Below, piece after piece: positions 50,070-58,970 of a DNA stretch of 64,000 bases. How positions within the stretch are numbered: position 1 is the first letter of the stretch; each line of letters opens with the position of its first letter. The DNA comes from Gnetum montanum. Lineage: Eukaryota > Streptophyta > Gnetopsida > Gnetales > Gnetaceae. Made by a program: the position numbers and the translations under genes. The stretch covers positions 166,521 through 230,520 of the forward strand of contig MNCI01029178.1 of NCBI GenBank assembly GCA_015680685.1. Direction: 5' to 3'. The notes below the pieces were generated by a model. The model was not told the origin of the DNA and ran no database searches. It saw only the letters and a program-made list of their open reading frames with translations.

Positions 50070-50897
50070 TGATGAGTGGTGGATACCCCCTACGCTCAAC
50101 CATATGAATCACTAGTGTTCACTAAGTAATTTAGTTCAATTTTGTAGACTTTATCTCTCTAAGTACACTAGGTTTAGGAAGTCAATATCAAGGATGTGAT
50201 CATTATCTTCCTAGTTTCACTTATGAAATGCAAAGGTATGGTTAAGTGTCACTTAGGCACATGATTTTTATCATTTTTTATATTTCACTAGATTCACCTA
50301 AGTGCTTGAAATAAAGTAAATTTGATATTTGATTAATCTAATAACTCGCTAACACTTAACTAATCCTACTATAAGCATCCATTCCCACTTTCTGTACACA
50401 TCCTGAATACATTGCAATGCTATTGAGCTACCAAGCATTAGGTGCTACTAGGATTACCAAGCGTAACGTATGCTCAATGTGGTTGTACTTATGTTCATTA
50501 ATTAATTGCTAATTGATTACTTAGAAACATTGAAGTAAATTGCATGAATATTAAATGCATAAAGTGAACACTAAGCTAATCCAAGTGCTACAAGGTTTGA
50601 TCAAAAAACCTTGCCTTTATTATCATTCACACTAAGGTGCTCAAGTATATCAATGCTCAAATAAAGATTCATACACTTTCCAACTCCTACTACAGGCACC
50701 TAGAAAATATTCTAACTTTGGATAAAACAAACTACAAGAGCTTCACTAATAACTAAGGAATGCAATGTTTGGATCATGTGCCCAAGTGCTATATTTATAG
50801 GTAGGCACATGTCCCATAATATCAGATATCTAATAACAAGCACATGCTATAATATCGAAGCCTCGATATTGTAGCTAATGAAGAATACAATTTTTCA
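50070..50897 (-). mobile_element. Solo LTR of the N family
   Basis: It starts TGATGAGTGGTGGATACC and ends CAATTTTTCA. It aligns by eye with both N LTRs, including the CTTCCTAGTTTCACTTATGAA region. The flanks CTCAA (50,065-50,069) and CTAAA (50,898-50,902) form a TSD with one change. At its promoter end it carries ATATCAGATATC and ATATCGAAGCCTCGATATTG instead of the CATTGATG cores of N, so it is a different subfamily. Confidence 0.8.
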
Positions 50898-51319
50898 CTA
50901 AATAATTGCATTTTATGCTTGAAACTAGTTGTACTTATTCCACCTTACTAATAGACATTAGAATAGTAAATGAATTAGTAAAAGTAAATAATATGCAAAA
51001 TAAATCTATGCTAAGTGATATGCTGCAATGATGAAGAATAATCTCGATCTTTATTTTTGTTCATGAATTATGTCCAGGAACAATCCACTTGAATAAATAT
51101 TATGTATAACTATAATTTAGTACACTGCAAGTATTTAATCTAACTCTAATTTTACAAAAAAAAACTATAATATTTTTGTTAAGTGTTGAAAAAAAATTAT
51201 CTTTTCAATGCAATGGTGGGTTGGTATTTATAGGCATGACCATGGCCCACTACATCATATCTATGATGATGTATGTAAAGCTATGATATCATAAGATTGC
51301 ATGTTAAAATGTATTATCA
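50898..51319 (-). repeat. Element B 5' LTR, last fragment
   Basis: It aligns with 10,070-10,519, has the same GATCTCG-type U3/R sequence and the palindrome GCTATGATATCATAAG near 51,285, and ends TATTATCA. The flanking GTTAT then leads into the 5' UTR of element A (51,320-51,361). Confidence 0.8.
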
Positions 51320-51361
51320 GTTATAATTCTTGTCATTTCTTTCATTAAGATCAATAGTAGG

Positions 51362-52244
51362 TGGTGAAGCATGGTTTATCAGGTGCTGATATTGGACCCC
51401 TATTATTAGACCCTTGATATCAGTTACAAGATATCAACTCTAATGAGTCCCAATATTGGACCCCTAATATCAGAGCCCCGATATCGGGTACACGATATCA
51501 CGGCCTAACAAGTGATATCAAATATGCAATATCACGATTCTCCTGTGAGCCTATAAATATACAATGGGGTGCATGAGAAAGGAAGAGGAAGTTAGTGTTA
51601 GAGTAGGATCTTTTTGTTAGTTTTTCCTCTCAACCCTTCCCCAATGCATGCCTGTAATGTGATTATTGTAATTGTATGAAACCTTTATTCGAGTGTGACA
51701 TACTTGGACATGCACATGACTGACAATAAAGATCGAGATTACTTCATCATTGCAGCATTCACTTAATTTTAATTGTTATTTATTCCTTTTGTAATTAATA
51801 TTTCACTACCCTCATCTCCTATTCCTGTTAGTAAATGTAGAATGAGTATGACTTAATCATGTATCCTAGTAGCGTACCTAGGACATGCGCTTGGTAATCC
51901 CAATGGTAGTACATGAGGTTCAAGATGTGTACAGATGATTAAGGATTGATGCTCATCACACTTAGGCTAGCTTAGACTCTCTTCACTCATTCCCTCTTAG
52001 CTTAATTAAAGTTATTTTCCATTGCCTCTAGGAGTAGCACTAGTTTAGGACCACATCATACACCTCACTCTAGACTAAACCATACATGACAAAGAAAATA
52101 CTAGTCCAAGTGGGAAGATAGTGAACTGCAATCAACAAATAACTATCTAGATACCACAACTAGTCTGTCTACAAAGTTTGACCAAATTGTGCGTGAACAC
52201 TCATATTCGTATGGTTGAGTGTAGGGGTACCTTACCACTCATTA
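51362..52244 (+). repeat. Element C 5' LTR with GATATC array
   Basis: Between 51,385 and 51,535 there are about ten GATATC/AATATC/GATATT cores spaced by 10-20 bp. A TATA box (GCCTATAAATATAC, 51,549) follows. This is the richest palindrome array in the window and shows the arrangement of the U3 most clearly. Confidence 0.85.
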
Positions 52245-52378
52245 TTGGTGCTATTTCTAAGGACGGTGCTAGTTATTTAGATTAGTTACATCGTACAAGA
52301 TCATTGTAACAAAGTATTCATAATATACCTCTTAGAAAAGAAATTAATTTCAATTAAGTCATACATGGTTCATAATAA

Positions 52379-52897
52379 TGTCTCTCTCACGAGACTATGA
52401 CAATGCAACAACTAGTAAGGTAATTCATTGGAGAACCAATAAATTATATGATGATGAAGATGAAGTTTGGAGTACTGAATGTAATGTAGGGGTCTCCTAT
52501 GTACATTAACAAAGATAACATCGTCCCAACTTACAAGCTCATAATCTACCTAGTGAAAATGAACCCCTGCTGGTCACTAAGAGCCTACTGCATATACAAG
52601 AGGTTATTCGAATATCCTGCAGGCATCGTAAGAAAAGCTATCTACCCAAACTTAATTTAAAAAAATTTCCCAAATTTTCAAGAGGCTATGATTTAGATCT
52701 GTAACATCATTTACAAGCCTTCCATGATGCCTGTGTATGGAACAATATTGATAATGGGTGGCAAAAACTTAAGCTCTTTCCTACGACACTTGTTGGCCAG
52801 GAAAAAGTATGGTATAGGTCCTTAAGACCAAAATAAATTTGACATTGGCCAACAATGGTAGAACTCTTTAACAAAAGATATCAAACCTATGCAAGAG
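52379..52897 (+). pseudogene. Element C gag, N-terminal part
   Basis: It starts MSLSRDYDNATTSKVIHWRT. After a few stops it reads HHLQAFHDACVWNNIDNGWQ and LVGQEKVWYRSL, then MVELFNKRYQTYARVS. The last two stretches resemble the capsid region of the gag of B and D. Truncated by element E. Confidence 0.65.
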
Positions 52898-54300
52898 TGT
52901 CACCTGTAATGACGGAAAACGTCAATCGCTAGAAATACCGAACGAAAGTCCATGTACACAGTTCTAACCCTGAATCCGTGCAAGGACCATGTTGCGGAGA
53001 AAAACGAATCCGAGGTGCCCTAAACGATCTTGTCGATCAGGCAGGGACTTATTTAATCAGTAAAATTTTGGTAACAATTTGATGGCAAAATGAAGATTCT
53101 TTATAAGGCGATGCAATATTGTTAATCCAGAAAACAATTGTGAACAATGTAAATGATGTAGATGAGACTGCCAAATCCGTATAACCAAGATGCAGAGGAT
53201 TAGATTTTGTGAGGAATACGATCATAAGATCTGGGATTTAATTTATGAAAAATAATATTTTTGATACAATAATTCCAGGCAGGCTTCGGTTTGGATGAAG
53301 CACATGCTAGTAACAAGAAAGTTGTGTAAAGATGAAACAAGCGAGGATCGATCTACCTTGATCTAGCCAATTTGGGCACAAGGAAGTCAGACCCGTGGGA
53401 GAATATCTGGTAGCTGATTGTTTCTGATCAAGAATTCTTGTCAATCACCTCCGACGTTCTCACGATCACTAATTCTCTTTTGTTCCTTTTGCCAATCTTG
53501 AAAGAAAAATTTTGCCCGCCCCTTTGATCTTCGTCAACTAAAGCATTTATAAGGTTAGGGTCCAGAGGAAAATGCGGTTTAGATGATGCATGTCCTGAAC
53601 CTACAAGATGTCGTTGACTTGATGTGGTGGTTGCTAACGCTTATGACACCGCACTGCCTTACGCACTAAAGCGTAATGCATCGTAAACTAGGAATTTGGC
53701 AATAGGGGTTACGCAATGACACACTGGAGAGCATATCGAATCGTACAGACTGCTGCTACTTGTATTAATCCACCATTGCCCATGCTTACGCTGTGCTACG
53801 CTAGATTACGCTTCACAGCGTAGTCCATCGTAAAATAGCACATCTGTAAAGAAAAAAAAAGGGTTTGTTGAAGCCTTGTACATTTGTCGTCCCTGATGTT
53901 TGCGGTGTACTATTTCCTGACATTACGCTGCATAACGCAATGTTACGCTATGCAACATAATATAGCATAATACGCTATGTAGAACAAGGGTCTAAATGTT
54001 GATGCCATGGTTCCTGTAGTTGTCGTCAACAGCTACATTCATCTTGCTTGAAGGACTATGCAAAGAACATGTCAGATGAATCTATCAAGCCAGAATTTGG
54101 TGACAGCGATGGATGGAGGTCGCTAATACCATGGGTGGCCATGGTTTTTTCAGGGCCCCAAGCGACGAAATTGATCCCAAGAGGTGCAACTACAAAGTGG
54201 CTATCGTAGCAACATCTCCGAGGGATCAGTAGTATGCCTTTTGGCATGTCCGAGGAATCAACAGAATGTCGGTAGGGTAACAGCGTTGTGTCTATCCCAA
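52898..54300 (-). repeat. Element E 3' LTR region (outer and inner limits approximate)
   Basis: Gag of C stops near 52,898 at a possible LTR terminus (TGTCACC or TGTAATGACGG). On the minus strand a TATA box (CCTTATAAATGC, 53,543-53,554) is preceded by a U3 array (53,640-53,975) of at least ten TTACGCT/AGCGTAA-type cores in both directions. The inner end is not defined. A CAACA at 54,027-54,031 or a position nearer 54,300 is possible. The 63-codon frame at 54,056-54,247 is unrecognised. Confidence 0.5.
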
Positions 54301-54379
54301 CACCTTACCTGCTCCATCTGGTAGGGCTGCAATGCAAGAATGATCACGCTCACTTGCTTCATCGATGGCTTGTTGATAG

Positions 54380-54720
54380 GTTCCAGTTTTAGGTCCTAGT
54401 TGATCGTTGTTGCTGGTTTTAAGTCCCAGCAGACTGTGGTCCCAGTTTAACGTCTGGGCAGACTGGAATCTACTATTTTTACATCATAGCGAACAATGGA
54501 AGGGCTAGTTTATGGTCCTAGCAGACCATGCTATGGGTGTTAGTTTTATGTCATGACCCAGGAACAAGTCTGTGCTAGTTTAGTGTCTCAGCAGATGTGT
54601 GCTTACCTTTGCCAATTTAGCGTCTTGGCGGACACGTGCAAGAGCTGCCAATTTTACGTCATAGTGGACATGTACAACTTTTCCAGTTTTACATCGTAGT
54701 AGACATTTGTTACTTGATTT
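54380..54720 (-). repeat. Element E 3' UTR interspersed repeats
   Basis: About ten imperfect units read on the plus strand as AGTTTTACGTCNTAGCAGAC, spaced 30-40 bp, lie between the end of integrase and the LTR. They share the AGTTTA start and length with units at 58,493, 58,683 and 63.3-63.9 kb. Confidence 0.8.
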
Positions 54721-54736
54721 TGAGCTAAGTCGATGT

Positions 54737-55960
54737 TCAGATGTAATACCACTTTAGGTACAGATGATTCACTAGATTTGGTAGCTCATTGTCGTCGGTG
54801 TCTGCTAACTTGAATGCTCCATTGCCGTATGCGCCGATGACCAAGAAAGGGCCTTCCCAGTTTGTAGAGAACTTGCCTACTAGTTCACGAATGGCCTTGA
54901 TAACTAAGTCTGCTTTCTCGATCGGTCGTTGATGTAGGTTATGCCAATGCTTCTGTCTCTGTTTATCCTGATATTTTTTTATGATGTTGAGCGCGTGGAT
55001 GCATTTCTCCTCTACTGAGTCTAAATCCACGATTCTAGACTAATTGTGTTGAGTCTCATTTATAACCGTAGATAGGACCATCCGCAATGAGGGAACCTAT
55101 AATTCCAAGGGTAGCACTGCTTCGAATCCATAGACTAGGCTATAGGGTGTCCTGTCTGTAGCTGTTCTACATGTTGTACGATATGCCCATAGCACGTAGA
55201 GGATTTTTTCATGCCACCACTTCTTATTACTGTTGAGCATTTTCTTAAGTAAATTTATGATCACCTTTTTTGTTGCTTCTTCTTGACCATTTGCTTACGG
55301 GTAATAAGGTGAAGAAAAAGATTGCTTAATACCAAGATTATTGCAAAAAGATTTGGTTTCCATGCTACTAAATTGTGGTCCTTTGTCAGTCACAATAGTC
55401 ATAGGGAGTCCAAATCTGGTTACAATATTATCTAAGATGAAATGGCAAACTTGTCAAGATGTAATCTTTTCTAGGGGGATAGCCTCAACCCACTTTGTAA
55501 AATACTCAGTGGCGGTGATAATGAAGCTATGACCTATGGAAAATTTAGGCGAGATGGAACCTATGATGTTCAGTCCCCATCATTGGAATGGCCAAGTAAT
55601 TTGGGTAGTATGCAACTCAGTTGGTGACACATGTATTAGATTTATGTAACGTTGGCACTTGTCACACGTCTTCACCTTGGCAAGGCAGTCTTTTTCCATG
55701 TACGGCCAGTAGTATCCTAAGCATCTGATTTTAGCAGTCATTGCTCGTAGGGCTATGTGTCCTCTACACAACCCTTCGTGGACCTCATTAACTATTCGTT
55801 GTGCTGGGTCGTTGTTAACGCAGGTAACTAATACCCCATCGAAGGAGCGTCTACAGAGAGTACTATCTCCAAGGATGACATATTGCCTTGCATGCTTGCG
55901 CACTGCATCTTTTTGCGCATGTGTTAGCTCGTACAGCGGTTCGCCATGCAGAAGGTAAGT
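54737..55960 (-). pseudogene. Element E integrase
   Basis: Zinc-finger region at about 55,790-55,640: HEGLCRGHIALRAM, YYWPYMEKDC and CDKCQRY (HHCC complete). The core starts ATEYFTKWVEAIP (the family has ATDYFTKW, so the first catalytic Asp is Glu). The second Asp is in IVTDKGPQFSS, and the catalytic Glu is in ANGQEEATKKV, preceded by a TAA at a normally Gln codon. The C-terminal domain (55,030-54,737) reads VGKFSTNWEGPFLV and GAFKLADTDDNELPN and ends LYLKWYYI. No chromodomain is seen, as usual for Tat-like elements. Confidence 0.85.
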
Positions 55961-56640
55961 TTTAATATTGTCATACCATTCTGACGTTCTTTCCGTGTTT
56001 AATCAAGAAATCTACGCCGCTTGAATGACAGGCTCTATACATTCTATCATTAAAGTGGGCCAATTAGCAAACAAGTGTGGTAGCACATTTAACGCCAGTG
56101 TTGCCAGTGCATCGGCAACAGCATTTTCATTGCACAACATGTGTTGGGTATCGGTTGTCATGAATTATTTTAGGAGATCTTTAGCCATATCGCAGTAAGG
56201 TTGTAGGTGCATAGCCTTGCAGGCGTAGACTCCTGTGATTTGATTGATGACAAGCATTGAATCGCCTCGGATCGCCAGGTGTTGAACTTTAAGTTCTTTG
56301 GCTTCCAACAACCCTCTGAGGAGTCCCTCATACTCTGCCACGTTGTTTGTACAAGAAAATGCAAGGTAGTAAGCTGATAGACGCACATCCTCGGGGGTAA
56401 GCATAATGACAGTGGCAGCACTACCACCCCNTTCGGATCGCCAGGTGTTGAACTTTAAGTTCTTTGGCTTCCAACAACCCTCTAAGGAGTCCCTCATACT
56501 CTGCCACGTTGTTTGTACAAGAAAATGCAAGCTAGTAAGCTGATAGACGCACATCCTCGGGGGTAAGCATAATGACAGTGGCAGCACTACCACCCCTAGT
56601 AGTCGAAGCTCCATTGAAGTATAACATTGCCTCGAGGCCT
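55961..56640 (-). pseudogene. Element E second (archaeal-type) RNase H and linker
   Basis: It reads AMLYFNGASTTRGGSAATV, then SCTNNVAEYEGLLRGLLEAK, LAIRGDSMLVINQITG and AVADALATLA. The Glu (AEYEGL), Asp (GDSMLV) and final Asp (VADAL) of the active site are present. The first Asp of the DGA motif reads Asn (FNGA), a single G-to-A change. An N and a 164-bp duplication disrupt it in this assembly (56,267-56,596). Stops follow in the linker to integrase. Confidence 0.8.
56267..56596. other. 164-bp duplication around a single N (probable assembly gap)
   Basis: Positions 56,267-56,430 and 56,433-56,596 are the same 164 bases in direct repeat with two mismatches (CTGAGG/CTAAGG and AAGGTAG/AAGCTAG). 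They are separated by NT, the N at 56,431 being the only ambiguous base in the window. Removing one copy restores one continuous RNase H reading. Confidence 0.85.
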
Positions 56641-57150
56641 ATTGATATAGGGCTTAAACTATGTACATTGTGTTGGGAATTCTAGCTCTATTGTAGCTTG
56701 ATCATTAATCGGTGACATTGCTAATTAGTCAGCTATGGCGTGGCCTTTGGTGGATGACTGTCCAACATAATGTAAATCAAATTCAGCTGTGATAACTTTC
56801 CAATGAGCTATCCTACTACTTTCATACAAATTGTTGGAGATAGCTCGCAGAACGTTACTTTTACAAATTATGTTGACATGACTACAGAAAAGATAATGCC
56901 TACATTTTTTAAGTGCGAAAACTAATGCCAAACAGTTATGCTCCACTTCGTTGTACCTTGTTTCGTACACAAATAAGGCATGACTGAGGTAGTAGTTAGG
57001 GGCTTCAGACCCATCATTCATCTTTTTGCACAGTAATGCAGCTATGGACACGTCTGAGTTAGCTAGATAAATGTAGAAAGGTTGATCCCTTTGTGGTAGG
57101 AAAATCATTGGTAAATGTTGCAGCTCTTCTTTTAAATTGTCAAATGCACG
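56641..57150 (-). pseudogene. Element E RNase H (gypsy type)
   Basis: The frame at 57,108-56,725 reads PFYIYLANSDVSIAALLCKK, YYLSHALFVYETRYNEVEHN and CLALVFALKKCRHYLFCSHV. CKSNVLRAI and GHAIAD follow. The first Asp, the Glu (NEVEH) and the last Asp are kept. The Asp before the LRA motif reads Asn. It joins the RT thumb upstream and the second RNase H downstream. Confidence 0.8.
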
Positions 57151-58330
57151 CTAGCAGTCATCGGTCCATTCAAAGTTAACACCCTTCTTCAGAAGATGTT
57201 GCATGGGGTGTACTTTATTTGTTAACTTTGAAATGAACCGCTTGATGAACTGAAGCCTGCCCTGTAACCCGTGTAATTCTTTGAGATTTGTTGGTGGCAT
57301 TAAATCGATGATGGCTTTAACCTTGTCGAGGTCAACTTGGATGCCAGTTTCTGATACTACAAACCCCAACATGCATCTTATTTTGACTCCGAATACGCAT
57401 TTCTTTGGGTTGAGCTGTAAGTCATGTTTGAGACATCGTTTAAGGACTAACTCTAGGTCTTCTGAATGATCTTCTGACTTTATAGACTTGACAGCTATGT
57501 CATCTACGTAGTCGTTCAATCTCACTAAGAGATAATCGCTAAAGATGTATGTCATGGCTCGTTCATACGTTGCTCCAACGTTTTTTAACCCAAAAGGCAT
57601 CATGGTGTAGCAAAAGGTCCCCCAGGGCATCATGAATGTTGTGGTCAATTGGTGCTCTAGGTTAATACGAATTTGATTATAACCTGAAAAATCATCCATA
57701 AAGGACAGGAGTGCATGACCAGCTGTTGTGTTAATCAATTGGTCGATACTCGGTAACGGGAAGTTGTCCTTAATCGTAGCTTTGTGCAGATCCTAAAAGT
57801 CTATACAGATGCGTATGCCTCCTGTTTTCTTAGAGACAACTACAATGTTGGACACCCAATCTGAGTAATCGACCACACGGATGAAACCAGCTTGATATAG
57901 CTTGGTGATTTCATCACGCACTGCTAGCATGATTTTAGGCTTAATATTTCGGGCCTTCTGTCTAATTGGTTTGATGCGTGGGTCTAAGATTATGTTGTGT
58001 TGTATTAATCTCAGGTTTAAACTTAGCATGTCTTCATATGACCATGCAAATATCGCAGTGTTGTTTTGGAGCACCTGGGTTATGTCACTTTACATCTGTT
58101 GGTCTAGAAGGGAACTAACCCTAAGAGATTTATTTTCACCCTTGTGCGTAACCACAGGGACCTCATTGAGAGGGTCCTCAGTTACATCACCAGCCTCGAG
58201 GTTAAGTGTTTGGGCCAGATGTTCTGGCTAGTCTGGGGATGTTTCCAATGTTGCTATGGTTGCATCATAAAGGGAAAGGTTTGTTCCTACCAGCGTGCAA
58301 TCATACTGTCTAACAACCTTCCCATGCGGC
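57151..58330 (-). pseudogene. Element E reverse transcriptase
   Basis: One frame runs from about 58,330: FAWSYEDMLSLN, AGFIRVVDYSDWVSNIVVVS and GGIRICIDF. A TAG follows near 57,793, and the frame then continues ATIKDNFPLPSIDQLI, LLSFMDDFSGYNQIRI, FCYTMMPFGLKNVGATYERA, and the catalytic DYVDDIAVKS (about 57,500). The thumb (LGFVVSETGIQVDLDKVKAI) and LKELHGLQGRLQFIKRFI follow. Only one or two stops are present. YVDDI.VKS is typical of Tat. Confidence 0.9.
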
Positions 58331-58970
58331 CCTGTTAAGGCTAAGGGTGAGGATAAATCTGCGTCCATTTGCGAGTGATCCTGCAAAATTGCCAAAAATA
58401 GAAGTTGTTACATCATTTTTTCACCAATCTGTTAATGATAAAAAATTTGTTTATTTTTGTGTCAGAATTATGTGTTAGAGAAGTTTCTAGTTTAACGTCT
58501 TAGTGGACCATTACAAATATGCATAGTTTGTAAAAAGAAATGCCGAGCTAAGCTTCCCAGATGTTAGCGTATGACATGAGATGAGAGGTGCAATGTGGTG
58601 CATCTAGCATGTCGAAATGGTTGGATTTGCATTTCGCACAAACCATAGTTAATGCGGCCAAATTATGAGGTGATAAGCATTGCACTAGTTTAGGGTCATT
58701 TCGGACCGCAACTCGCATGATATCTACGACATTAATGCCCAGATCTTCGCATTTTATGTCATACTAACACCTTCGTTTCGGGAAAGTTCTACATCGATCG
58801 AGCGGAAAGAATCAGTTGATTTTGAGCATTTTGTTTATAAGCTAGTGGTTCATACTCAAAACAGGTTATGATATCACAAATTTGGACCTGGTTATAGTGA
58901 GAAGCGAGTGTGGGCAAAGCATGAGTAGAGGATTTCACGAGGACTTTGTTCAATTGTGACCTTTGCAACA
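58331..58970. other. Region between the E pol and the opposite-strand gene
   Basis: No gag or protease is recognised. It contains two repeat units on the plus strand: CTAGTTTAACGTCTTAGTGG (58,488) and CTAGTTTAGGGTCATTTCGG (58,685). The minus 62-codon frame at 58,789-58,977 is unrecognised. As the space upstream of 58,971 it could hold the promoter of the plus-strand gene. Confidence 0.45.

Larger units (their letters stand above)
9657..51319 (-). mobile_element. Element B, Athila-like retrotransposon with nested insertions
   Basis: Both ends are LTRs of the same family (9,657-10,519 and, split in three, 24,132-51,319). The flanks are ATTAT (9,652-9,656) and GTTAT (51,320-51,324), a 5-bp TSD differing by one transition. 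The outer flanks rejoin into the 5' UTR of element A, which confirms a genuine insertion. Relative to A, B lacks about 1 kb spanning the integrase N-terminus and RNase H (junction near 20,615), and lacks the protease interval (junction near 21,490). D, a solo N-family LTR, and a TGTTGG LTR with another element inside are all inserted in it. Confidence 0.85.
51362..52897 (+). mobile_element. Element C, 5' part of a plus-strand retrotransposon
   Basis: LTR 51,362-52,244 (TGGTGAAGCATGG to CCACTCATTA), then a primer-site-like TTGGTGCTATTTCTAAGG (52,245-52,262), leader, and the start of gag. It is cut near 52,898 by element E, so pol and the 3' LTR are not present. The LTR is related to those of B and D. 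Confidence 0.75.

Noticed and set aside
51380-51560. Regularly spaced GATATC repeats as a possible CRISPR-like array
   Set aside because: The repeats are only 6-10 bp, unequally spaced and placed directly upstream of a TATA box in a plant LTR.
56165-56614. Tandem domain duplication in RNase H as a biological feature
   Set aside because: The single N between the copies and their near identity point to an assembly join instead.
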